Assembly (NCBI GenBank): GCA_017354515.1
Contig: JAFMQT010000295.1
Coordinates: forward strand, 1 to 6,097
Direction of reading: 5' to 3'
Length of the DNA stretch: 6,097 bases
Source of the DNA: Nocardia sp.
GTDB taxonomy: Bacteria; Actinomycetota; Actinomycetes; Mycobacteriales; Mycobacteriaceae
Shown piece by piece: positions 1-5,580 of the stretch. Numbering within the stretch: the first letter of the stretch is position 1; every line of letters begins with the position of its first letter. The translations under genes were made by a program, and so were the position numbers. The notes under the pieces are model-generated. The model worked only from the letters and a program-made list of their open reading frames with translations, did no database searches and was not told the origin of the DNA.

Positions 1-2108
1 GTGACCTCGGAGGTACCGCCGGCGATCGCCATACCGCGCGCGCCCATCGCCAGCTGGACCGCGATCGCCGCGGGGCCGTCGGTGAAGGCCGCCTCCGGGC
101 CCAAGAGCGCGGTCCAGATCGACGCGAGCTCATTCATGTGCTCGGCCAGCCGCAGCTTGGTGATGTTGCCTTCCGGCCCGGGGCCGCTGCCCTCGATACT
201 GCGTACCGCGCGGCGCAGATTGAGCAGCCGGATCGCGTGGTCATCGGTGAGGAAGTTGCCGACTCGCACCCGCGCGCCGGCGAGCCGGTCGGAATACTTC
301 TCGACCTGCGGCAATAGCGCCTTGGGGTCCAGTCCCGGAGTTCCGGCGCCGCCGCCGATGCTGACCCGCTCGTTACCGAGCGTCGCGCGGGCCACGGTCC
401 AGCCGTTGTTCACCGCCCCGACCACATCCTCGTCGGGTACGAAGACGTCGTTGAAGAACACCTCGTTGAATTCCGAACCGCCGGTGATCATCCGCAGCGG
501 CCGCACCTCGACGCCGGGCGCCTTCAGATCGATCAGCACGGTGGTGATGCCCGCATGTTTGGGAGCGTCGAAATCTGTTCGTACGGTGGCCAATCCGCGA
601 TGGCAGAAGTGGGCGCCGCTGGTCCACACCTTCTGTCCGTTGATCTTCCAGCCGTCCTCGACCCGGGTGGCCCGGGTTTTCACCGCGGCCGCGTCCGAAC
701 CGGCGCAGGGTTCGGAGAACAGCTGGCACCACAGCTCTTCCCGGCGCAATGCCTTATCGACGAAACGTTCGATCTGGGACGGGGTTCCGTGCTGGATGAG
801 GGTCAGGATCACCCAGCTGGTGATGCTGTAGTTCGGGCCCTTGATTCCGGCGGCCCCGAATTCCTGATCGATCACCAGCTGTTCGACCGCGTCGGCGGCG
901 CGGCCGAAAGGCTTGGGCCAGTGCGGCATCACATATCCGGTGGAGATCAGCTTGTCGAGTTGATCGGGCTTGTCCAGCGCGGCGATCTCGGCGGCGTCCG
1001 CGCGCACCGAAACCCGCAGTTCCTCCGCGGAGGCCGGCAGGTCCAGGCTGTTGGCGCGGCTCACCCCGGCCGCGGACAGCTCGTAGACATCGGCGGCCGG
1101 GCCGTCGCCGCCCAGCACCGCTTTCAGCGCCATCGCCCGGCGCAGGTGCAGATGGGCGTCGTGTTCCCAGGTATATCCGATACCGCCGTGGACCTGGATA
1201 TTCAGTTCGCTGTTGCGCTGATATGCCGGAAACGCCGCCGCCGCGGCCGCCGCTGCCATCAGCTCGAATCCCTTGTCGTCCTCGCCGGCGGCGCGGGCCG
1301 CGTCCCACACCAGCGCGATCGCCGATTCGGCGGCGACGAGCATATTGGCGCAGTGGTGTTTGACCGCCTGGAAGGTGGCGATGGTGCGGCCGAATTGTTC
1401 ACGCACCTTGGCATATTCGACGGCGGTCTCGACACAGTCGCTCGCGCCGCCGGCGGCTTCCGCGGCGGTGAGGGTGCGGGCGTAGGCGACCGCGGCCTTG
1501 CGGGCGCCGGGCAGGATATCGGCCGCGGTGACCGCGACCGAGTCGAGGGTGACCTTGGCGCAGCGGCGGGACGGGTCGAGGTTCTGCGGAATCTCGATCG
1601 AGACGCCGGCGCGGTCGCGCTCCACGACCAGGACATCGTCACCGGCCGCGAGCAGCAGCAGATCGGCCTGCCCACCGCCCAGCACGACACCCGCGGAACC
1701 GTCGGCGGCGCCGCCGGTTACGGTGATCGCGGTGTCCAGGCCGAATCCGGCGGTCTTGGTGCCGTCGATGAGTCCCGGTAGCAGACGCGTGCGCTGATCG
1801 GTGTCACCGGCGTGGTCGATCAGCGCCGAGGCGACCACCGTAGGCACGAACGGTCCGGGTGCGACGGCGCGCCCCAGCTCCTCGATCACAACGACCAGTT
1901 CGGGCAGTCCGAAGCCGGATCCGCCGAACTCCTCGCCGATATGCAGTCCCAGCCAGCCCAATGCGGCGAGTTGGTCCCAGAACGGCGGCCGGCCCTCCTC
2001 CGGGGCCTCCAGCAGGTCGCGGGCGGCCGCGCGGGCGCGCTGTGAATCGAGGAATGACCGCGCCACCTCGGCGAGGGAGCGATGGTCGTCTGTCAGCGCA
2101 ATTGCCAT
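1..2108 (-). CDS. Fused two-domain acyl-CoA dehydrogenase (FadE34/FadE22-like), C-terminus cut by window edge
   Basis: Flavoprotein predicted to introduce an alpha-beta double bond into an acyl-CoA, passing electrons to ETF. The frame is open from ATG at 2108 to the window edge: 702 complete codons. Two acyl-CoA dehydrogenase units are fused. The first (about 1-345) carries YAKVREQFGR (232-241) and the helical motif HGGIGYTWEHDAHL (307-320). The second (about 360 onward) carries QLFSEPCAGSD (462-472), KVWTSGA (493-499), LGNERV (577-582) and GGTSEV (697-702), just short of the expected end. E580 in LGNER sits where helix-G catalytic glutamates of isovaleryl-CoA dehydrogenase-type enzymes lie (inference). 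Known relatives of about 700-730 aa are mycobacterial FadE34 and FadE22; FadE34-type enzymes act on steroid side-chain CoA esters. The start is supported by GGAAGG at 2120-2115, 6 nt upstream. Substrate cannot be read from the sequence. Confidence 0.95.
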   Translation of the reverse strand, partial: MAIALTDDHRSLAEVARSFLDSQRARAAARDLLEAPEEGRPPFWDQLAALGWLGLHIGEEFGGSGFGLPELVVVIEELGRAVAPGPFVPTVVASALIDHAGDTDQRTRLLPGLIDGTKTAGFGLDTAITVTGGAADGSAGVVLGGGQADLLLLAAGDDVLVVERDRAGVSIEIPQNLDPSRRCAKVTLDSVAVTAADILPGARKAAVAYARTLTAAEAAGGASDCVETAVEYAKVREQFGRTIATFQAVKHHCANMLVAAESAIALVWDAARAAGEDDKGFELMAAAAAAAAFPAYQRNSELNIQVHGGIGYTWEHDAHLHLRRAMALKAVLGGDGPAADVYELSAAGVSRANSLDLPASAEELRVSVRADAAEIAALDKPDQLDKLISTGYVMPHWPKPFGRAADAVEQLVIDQEFGAAGIKGPNYSITSWVILTLIQHGTPSQIERFVDKALRREELWCQLFSEPCAGSDAAAVKTRATRVEDGWKINGQKVWTSGAHFCHRGLATVRTDFDAPKHAGITTVLIDLKAPGVEVRPLRMITGGSEFNEVFFNDVFVPDEDVVGAVNNGWTVARATLGNERVSIGGGAGTPGLDPKALLPQVEKYSDRLAGARVRVGNFLTDDHAIRLLNLRRAVRSIEGSGPGPEGNITKLRLAEHMNELASIWTALLGPEAAFTDGPAAIAVQLAMGARGMAIAGGTSEV

Positions 2109-2143
2109 GGGGCACCTTCCGATTCCACTATCCAGTGAGCCTT

Positions 2144-2169
2144 CCGGTATGTGTTACGGTGTATACCGG
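2144..2169. promoter_or_regulatory. Inverted repeat, candidate operator/promoter of the acyl-CoA dehydrogenase gene
   Basis: Perfect 7-bp arms CCGGTAT (2144-2150) and ATACCGG (2163-2169) flank a 12-nt spacer, 36-61 nt upstream of the dehydrogenase ATG. On the minus strand the right arm contains TATACA (2165-2160), a plausible -10 element giving a leader of roughly 45 nt; I see no convincing -35. A second perfect palindrome, CCGGATCCGG (2166-2175), overlaps the outer arm. A repressor bound here would cover the -10. The arms do not match KstR (AACnnGTT) or KstR2 (CAAGnnCTTG) sites. The dyad could instead form a weak hairpin after the MBL gene, but no T-tract follows. Confidence 0.4.
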
Positions 2170-2232
2170 ATCCGGCTTGCCCTCATGGTAATTCGGGATT
2201 TTGGCGCGCGGTGCGTTTCAGGTCGATTCCCT

Positions 2233-3198
2233 TTACGCCGTACGTCGGCTCCCGGTGGGCGTCAGCGATTTCAGCGCCGCCACCTCGATATCGCGGCTGA
2301 TCGCGGCGATCTCGTCCGGCACGTGCGACAGGGCGATATTCATCGTGAATCCCATCGGCCCGTCCAGCGGCCGCATGAAATCGTCGTAGTGCATGGGCAC
2401 CACGGTGGCCGGGCGCAGCGCGGTCAGGATGCGCCGCCAATAGTCCCGGGTCACCGAACGTCCGGCGATCCCGGCCAGGAAGATATCCACATCGCGGTGC
2501 CGGACCGCGTCGTCGATGAGGTCGGCACTGCCCTGGTGGTAGATCTGTATGCCCGCGACCTCGATGTGGATACCCCACGTCTGTCCGCAGCCGTAGGCCA
2601 GCGGCGCCAGGCCCGACAGCGATTCGCAGCTGGTATCGCCGGGGGAGGGAATGCTGGTGCCGAACGGGATCTTCGAATGCACACTGGGCACGAATGTCAC
2701 GGTGAACGGGCCCAGTTCGTAGCGTTGATACGGCTCGGCCACCACGCCCCGGTCGGCGAGTCCGTGCAGCGCCATCAGATTGCGGACCGACCGCGATCCG
2801 TAGACCGGGCAACCGAACCGCCGCGCGATCTCCGGCGCGTCCAGGGCATGATCCCAGTGCCCGTGTCCCACAGCGATTCCCACGACCTCGCCCAGGCCGG
2901 GCAGGAAGCGGTCGACCGCGGCCGGATCCGGCAGCGCGGTGCGCCGCAGCGCGACGCTCGACAGCGGTACCCGGGTCAGGAATGGATCGATCAACAGGGT
3001 TGTGCCCTGGAAGGTCATCCGGTACCCGGCGGTGCCGAGCCACTCCAGTTCCAGACCGTCCGGCAACGCCAGGTGCCGGGCTTCGAGTTCGCTCAGTGCC
3101 TGGGCGTCCTCGTGATCGCGTGCGCTCTTGCGCAGCAGATACCGGGCATAGTCCGCGGTGTGCCGGAGCGGGTCGAGAACAGTCGAGAGGTCGGGCAT
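2233..3198 (-). CDS. MBL-fold metal-dependent hydrolase (UlaG-like)
   Basis: A 321-aa protein of the metallo-beta-lactamase superfamily, predicted cytoplasmic (no signal peptide or membrane segment). Visible motifs: a first beta-strand block LEWLGTAGYRMTFQGTTLLI (51-70) followed by DPFLTR (71-76), the metal-binding HGHWDH (112-117; H112, H114, D116, H117), H174 in PSVHSK, H221/D226 in HQGSAD and H270 in VPMHYDD. This set resembles the UlaG-type lactonase/phosphodiesterase branch; substrate unknown. ATG 3198 is chosen because family-like sequence (MPDLSTVLDP) begins there. The frame stays open to ATG 3357, but those extra 53 codons lie in the tandem repeat and are probably not coding. The start has only a weak Shine-Dalgarno (GAGCAG, 9 nt away). 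A GTG at 3225 is an alternative nine codons upstream, inside the repeat. It lies 124 nt before the dehydrogenase gene on the same strand. Confidence 0.92.
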   Translation of the reverse strand: MPDLSTVLDPLRHTADYARYLLRKSARDHEDAQALSELEARHLALPDGLELEWLGTAGYRMTFQGTTLLIDPFLTRVPLSSVALRRTALPDPAAVDRFLPGLGEVVGIAVGHGHWDHALDAPEIARRFGCPVYGSRSVRNLMALHGLADRGVVAEPYQRYELGPFTVTFVPSVHSKIPFGTSIPSPGDTSCESLSGLAPLAYGCGQTWGIHIEVAGIQIYHQGSADLIDDAVRHRDVDIFLAGIAGRSVTRDYWRRILTALRPATVVPMHYDDFMRPLDGPMGFTMNIALSHVPDEIAAISRDIEVAALKSLTPTGSRRTA

Positions 3199-3216
3199 CG
3201 CACCATTCTGCTCGAT

Positions 3217-3392
3217 GGTCGCCACAAAGGCACCGCGACCGTAGCGAGGTGACCGGAGGAGGCAGCTTGCGTCACCACGGAGGTCGCCTCGCGGAGGTCG
3301 CCACGAAGGCACCGCGACCGTAGCGAGGTGACCGGAGGAGGCAGCTTGCGTCACCACGGAGGTCGCCTCGCGGAGGACGCTACAAAGGCACC
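3217..3392. repeat. 79-bp intergenic tandem direct repeat (about 2.2 copies) with internal dyads
   Basis: Copy 1 is 3217-3295, copy 2 is 3296-3374, and a partial third is 3375-3392. Copies 1 and 2 differ at one base (A3226 versus G3305); the partial copy has two changes in 18 nt. Each unit holds two potential hairpins. GGTCGC/GCGACC in copy 1 is 3217-3222/3235-3240. GCGAGGTGACC/GGTCGCCTCGC is 3244-3254/3282-3292, an 11-bp stem with one T-G wobble and a 27-nt loop. GGAGGTCGCC is also repeated directly at 14-nt spacing (3279-3288 and 3293-3302). The array fills most of the gap between the PEBP and MBL genes. Because 79 is not a multiple of three, copies fall in different frames, which argues against coding. 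The near-identity suggests recent duplication. Function unknown; candidates are a dispersed intergenic repeat, an RNA structure or a protein-binding array. Confidence 0.95.
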
Positions 3393-3394
3393 AG

Positions 3395-3961
3395 CTATGG
3401 CCGCTCGTACAGTCCGTCGATTCGTGCGCGGGCGGTCGCCCGGGCGGCCTCGAGCACGAGCTTGGGCCGGGCCTGGTCCACCGCCTTACCTGCCAGTGTG
3501 TCCAGCGGTTCGGCCAGTGCGAACAGTTGGAAGACGTAGCGGTGCGGGCCGTGTCCGCGGATCGGCGCCGGGCCCATGTAGCCGCGCCCGAGCATCGAAC
3601 GCAGGATCCGCACTCCCGGCTCGCTGGTTCCGGCCTGTAAAGCGTTGGCGGGCAGCTGATTCAGCGAACCGTCGAGCAGCGCCGCGCAATGCAGGACCGG
3701 CTTCGGCATCGGTACGTCGACATCCTCGACGACCAGGAGATACTGTGCGGTGCCTTCGGGTGCGCCACTCCAGCTCAGGGCCGGGGAATGGTCACGCCCG
3801 CCGACCCGCTTGGACGCGTGCGCGATGTCGAGATGGGCATCGTGCTCGAAATCCGGGCTGGTGAGCGAGAATTCGGTACCGTTCGCGAGACCGGGCCGGT
3901 TCCACGCCAGGCCGGTCTCGCCCGCGCGGCGTCCGGCGAGCAGTTTTCCGATGATTGCCAT
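3395..3961 (-). CDS. YbhB/YbcL-family phosphatidylethanolamine-binding-like protein (Raf-kinase-inhibitor-like)
   Basis: A 188-aa protein of the PEBP family, small ligand-binding proteins whose bacterial members mostly lack a defined role. Family blocks are clear: HSPALSWSGAPEGTAQYLLV (58-77), VEDVDVP (78-84, corresponding to the DPDAP region), H91 in VLHCAALL, and YMGPAPIRGHGPHRYVFQLF (128-147), which forms the anion-binding pocket with its GHGPHRY core, followed by ALAEPL (148-153). No signal peptide is seen, so it is probably cytoplasmic. ATG 3961 is supported by AGGAGA at 3973-3968, 6 nt upstream; stop is TAG at 3397-3395. It starts 25 nt after the isochorismatase-like gene and is likely translated from the same mRNA. 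The tandem repeat begins immediately downstream. Confidence 0.95.
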   Translation of the reverse strand: MAIIGKLLAGRRAGETGLAWNRPGLANGTEFSLTSPDFEHDAHLDIAHASKRVGGRDHSPALSWSGAPEGTAQYLLVVEDVDVPMPKPVLHCAALLDGSLNQLPANALQAGTSEPGVRILRSMLGRGYMGPAPIRGHGPHRYVFQLFALAEPLDTLAGKAVDQARPKLVLEAARATARARIDGLYERP

Positions 3962-3986
3962 GGCAGATCTCCTGTGGATGCGGGAA

Positions 3987-4547
3987 TTACAGTGCGCCGA
4001 CCCACTTCTCGGTGGTGATGACTTCGGCCTGCTTGGGGAATACCTTCTCCAGCAGGACCCGGTGTACTTCCTCGTCGGTGTCCGCGCAGGCGTCCGAGAG
4101 CACGGTGAGCCGATAGTCGAGGTCGGCGGCCTGGCGCAGGGTCGAGAGCACCACACCGCTGGTCGAGATACCCGCCAGCACCAGGGCATTGGCGTCGTAG
4201 CCGCGCAGCAGCACCTCGAGATCACTGCCGGCGAAGGCGCTGACCCGGCGCTTGACCGCGACCGGCTCATCGGGCCGGGGCTCGAGCGCGGAGGTGATCT
4301 GGGTATTCGGATGGTCCTGATGCATACCGTCGCCCCTGGACGACGCGGCGCTGAACGCGATATTGGTCGCGGCGACCTCCGGATAACCCGGCCGGAACGC
4401 CACCCGCACGAAAATCACCGGAATCCGGTGCGCACGTGCCGCGGTGACGGCTCGGTCCGCGGCCTCGACGACGCCGGACTCCTTGACGCGCTCGACGATG
4501 CCGTGCTGGAAGTCCATAACGAGTAGGGCGGGTCGGATATCGGACAT
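3987..4547 (-). CDS. Isochorismatase-like family hydrolase lacking the usual catalytic cysteine
   Basis: A 186-aa protein of the isochorismatase/cysteine-hydrolase fold (about 180-220 aa is usual). The N-terminal strand ALLVMDFQHGIV (7-18) supplies the triad aspartate D12. VKRRVSAFAGSDLE (98-111) supplies lysine K99. In LAGISTSGVVLSTLRQA (124-140) the position normally held by the nucleophilic cysteine (TDxC in nicotinamidases) is V132. Aspartate and lysine remain while cysteine is lost. PhzD-type isochorismatases also work without the cysteine, so activity is not excluded; cysteine-dependent amidase chemistry is unlikely. C154 in LSDACAD is a separate residue. ATG 4547 is chosen because MSDIRPALLV leads directly into the first strand and GAGGAAG (4563-4557) lies 9 nt upstream. 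A -10-like TAGGCT lies at 4594-4589. It heads the minus-strand cluster, divergent from the SDR. Confidence 0.93.
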   Translation of the reverse strand: MSDIRPALLVMDFQHGIVERVKESGVVEAADRAVTAARAHRIPVIFVRVAFRPGYPEVAATNIAFSAASSRGDGMHQDHPNTQITSALEPRPDEPVAVKRRVSAFAGSDLEVLLRGYDANALVLAGISTSGVVLSTLRQAADLDYRLTVLSDACADTDEEVHRVLLEKVFPKQAEVITTEKWVGAL

Positions 4548-4725
4548 GGGTGCGCACTTCCTCGGGTCGGAGTTCGATCGGCGACCAGAGCCTACTGCCG
4601 TCCGCGCCGGGCGGCACCGGACCGGGGTGCGGCTACGTCGAATCGACACCCGAGCCTAGCAATTGCTTGGTTGGTATCCGTAGGGTAGCGGTGTGTAGGG
4701 CGTTCGTACTCGAGGAGATATCGCA
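4548..4725. promoter_or_regulatory. Divergent promoter region between isochorismatase-like and SDR genes
   Basis: This 178-nt spacer must hold the start signals for both directions. For the minus-strand gene, TAGGCT (4594-4589) fits the actinobacterial TAnnnT -10 pattern, without a clear -35. For the plus-strand gene, TTGCTT (4663-4668) is 17 nt from TAGCGG (4686-4691), a weak -35/-10 pair. The SDR has a good Shine-Dalgarno, GAGGAGA (4712-4718), 7 nt before its ATG. A small dyad, GTCGA-A-TCGAC, lies at 4637-4647. I see no small gene or RNA here. Confidence 0.4.
4655..4670. promoter_or_regulatory. Palindrome, candidate TetR-type operator in the divergent spacer
   Basis: AGCAATTGCT (4658-4667) is a perfect 10-bp palindrome. 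One mismatched pair outside it (T4657/T4668) is followed by CC/GG, making an imperfect 16-bp dyad. The size and symmetry fit a TetR-family site, and the dyad overlaps the putative -35 of the SDR promoter. It does not match KstR (AACnnGTT) or KstR2 (CAAGnnCTTG) consensus sites. No regulator gene lies in the window, so the binding protein is unknown. Confidence 0.45.
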
Positions 4726-5493
4726 ATGGAGCGTTTCGCAGATCGCCGGGTTCTGATCACCGGCGCCGGATCCGGTATCGGCCGTGCCACGGTGCATCGG
4801 ATTCTGTCCGAGGGCGGCACGGTGGTGGCCGCCGATATCAGTTCCGCCGGTCTGGCGGAGACGGCGAAGCAGGCGGGCGCCGGCGAGGCGGAGCGGCTGA
4901 CATCGGTCACCATCGATATCGCGGATGAGGATTCGGTGCGTGCGGGTGTGGCGAGCGCGCTGGAAACCCTGGGCGGTCTGGACGCGCTGGTCAATGCCGC
5001 CGGAATTCTGCGATCGGCGCACACACACGAGTTGTCGCTGGCGGACTGGAATCAGGTCATCGCCACCAATCTCACCGGAACTTTCCTGATGAGCCGCGAA
5101 TCGCTGCCGGCACTGCTCGACAGCGGCCGCGGGGTGATCGTCAACTTCGCCTCCACCTCAGCCTATTTCGCCCATCCGTATATGGCCGCGTACGCCGCGT
5201 CCAAGGGCGGCATCATGTCGATGACGCACGCTCTGGCCGTCGAATACGCCAAGCAGGGGCTGCGCGCGGTGGCGGTGGCGCCCGGCTCGATCTCGACCGA
5301 TATGACCACCGGGCGCGGCCCCGGCCTGCCCGAAGACAGTGACTGGGCCCTGTTCGGGAAGCTGATGCCGCTGCTCGGAGACGGTTTCGCGGACCCGGGC
5401 GTGGTCGCGGGCGTGGTCGCGATGCTGGCCTCCGACGACGGCGCCTTCATCACCGGCACCGAGATCCGCATCGACGGCGGCACGCACGCCTGA
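4726..5493 (+). CDS. SDR-family NAD(P)-dependent oxidoreductase
   Basis: A 255-aa classical short-chain dehydrogenase/reductase, predicted to interconvert an alcohol and a ketone in the cytoplasm. The Rossmann motif TGAGSGIG is at 12-19; D37 after the second strand (AADIS) favours NAD(H) over NADP(H). NAAG is at 90-93. The catalytic tetrad is N115 (ATNLTG), S143 (NFAST), Y156 and K160 (YAASK). The cofactor-loop PGSISTDM (186-193) and the C-terminal GTEIRIDGGTHA (244-255) are typical. Length and motifs are complete. ATG 4726 is fixed by GAGGAGA at 4712-4718. It is divergent from the isochorismatase-like gene and followed by the SnoaL-like gene after 87 nt. Substrate is not determinable; a hydroxyacyl-CoA or steroid alcohol would fit the neighbours. 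Confidence 0.97.
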   Translation: MERFADRRVLITGAGSGIGRATVHRILSEGGTVVAADISSAGLAETAKQAGAGEAERLTSVTIDIADEDSVRAGVASALETLGGLDALVNAAGILRSAHTHELSLADWNQVIATNLTGTFLMSRESLPALLDSGRGVIVNFASTSAYFAHPYMAAYAASKGGIMSMTHALAVEYAKQGLRAVAVAPGSISTDMTTGRGPGLPEDSDWALFGKLMPLLGDGFADPGVVAGVVAMLASDDGAFITGTEIRIDGGTHA

Positions 5494-5499
5494 GTTCTG

Positions 5500-5532
5500 A
5501 TCGCCGGTCCCGTGAAATCGGTGACCGGCGAT
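5500..5532 (+). terminator. Stem-loop after the SDR gene, possible terminator
   Basis: Perfect 10-bp stem ATCGCCGGTC (5500-5509) / GACCGGCGAT (5523-5532) with a 13-nt loop, starting 7 nt after the SDR stop codon. No run of T follows, so it would be an atypical (I-shaped) terminator as often seen in actinobacteria, or an mRNA 3' stabiliser. Its right arm overlaps the putative -35 of the downstream gene. Confidence 0.45.
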
Positions 5533-5550
5533 GAGAACGTGTTCTAATCT
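5521..5550 (+). promoter_or_regulatory. Putative promoter of the SnoaL-like gene
   Basis: GTGACC (5521-5526) as -35, an 18-nt spacer, and TAATCT (5545-5550) as -10, which fits the actinobacterial TAnnnT pattern well. It would start transcription around 5557, about 24 nt before the chosen start codon. It gives the SnoaL-like gene a promoter independent of the SDR gene. Confidence 0.5.
5533..5546. promoter_or_regulatory. KstR-like operator half-overlapping the -10
   Basis: The 14-mer GAGAACGTGTTCTA fits the published KstR consensus TnnAACnnGTTnnA at seven of its eight fixed bases; only the first (G for T) differs. The core AGAAC-GT-GTTCT is a perfect inverted repeat. KstR is the TetR-family repressor of cholesterol catabolism genes in mycobacteria and rhodococci, relieved by steroid CoA thioesters. 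Its last two bases are the first two of the -10 TAATCT, a sensible position for repression. Confidence 0.55.
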
Positions 5551-5568
5551 GCTGGCGGAACCGAATGC

Positions 5569-5574
5569 AGGAGG
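5569..5574 (+). promoter_or_regulatory. Shine-Dalgarno deciding the SnoaL-like gene start
   Basis: AGGAGG ends directly before an in-frame ATG at 5575 and 6 nt before a second ATG at 5581. Zero spacing is not workable, so 5581 is the likely start. Confidence 0.8.
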
Positions 5575-5580
5575 ATGAAT

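Noticed and set aside
555..1781. Long plus-strand open frame of about 408 codons
   Set aside because: It lies opposite the acyl-CoA dehydrogenase, whose motifs are unmistakable; the translation is a low-complexity Gly/Arg-rich antisense product of high-GC DNA.
1801..3252. Plus-strand open frame of about 483 codons
   Set aside because: It runs antisense across the ends of two real genes and an intergenic region, has no family motif, and ends in the tandem repeat.
3199..3357. 53-residue N-terminal extension of the MBL protein
   Set aside because: It is translated entirely from the repeat and the short leader; the two repeat copies would be read in different frames, and family-like sequence starts at 3198.
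3217..3392. CRISPR array
   Set aside because: The repeats are directly abutting 79-bp units with no distinct spacers, and no cas genes are present.
3328..3864. Plus-strand open frame starting in the repeat
   Set aside because: It is antisense to the PEBP gene and Arg/Pro-rich without motifs.
4637..4647. GTCGA-A-TCGAC dyad as an operator
   Set aside because: Five-base arms of a TCGA-type palindrome are common by chance in such GC-rich DNA, and it is not placed on a recognisable promoter element.
4548..4649. Upstream extension of the isochorismatase-like protein to an ATG at 4649
   Set aside because: The Arg/Pro-rich extension has no family similarity, whereas ATG 4547 has a good ribosome site and leads straight into the first core strand.
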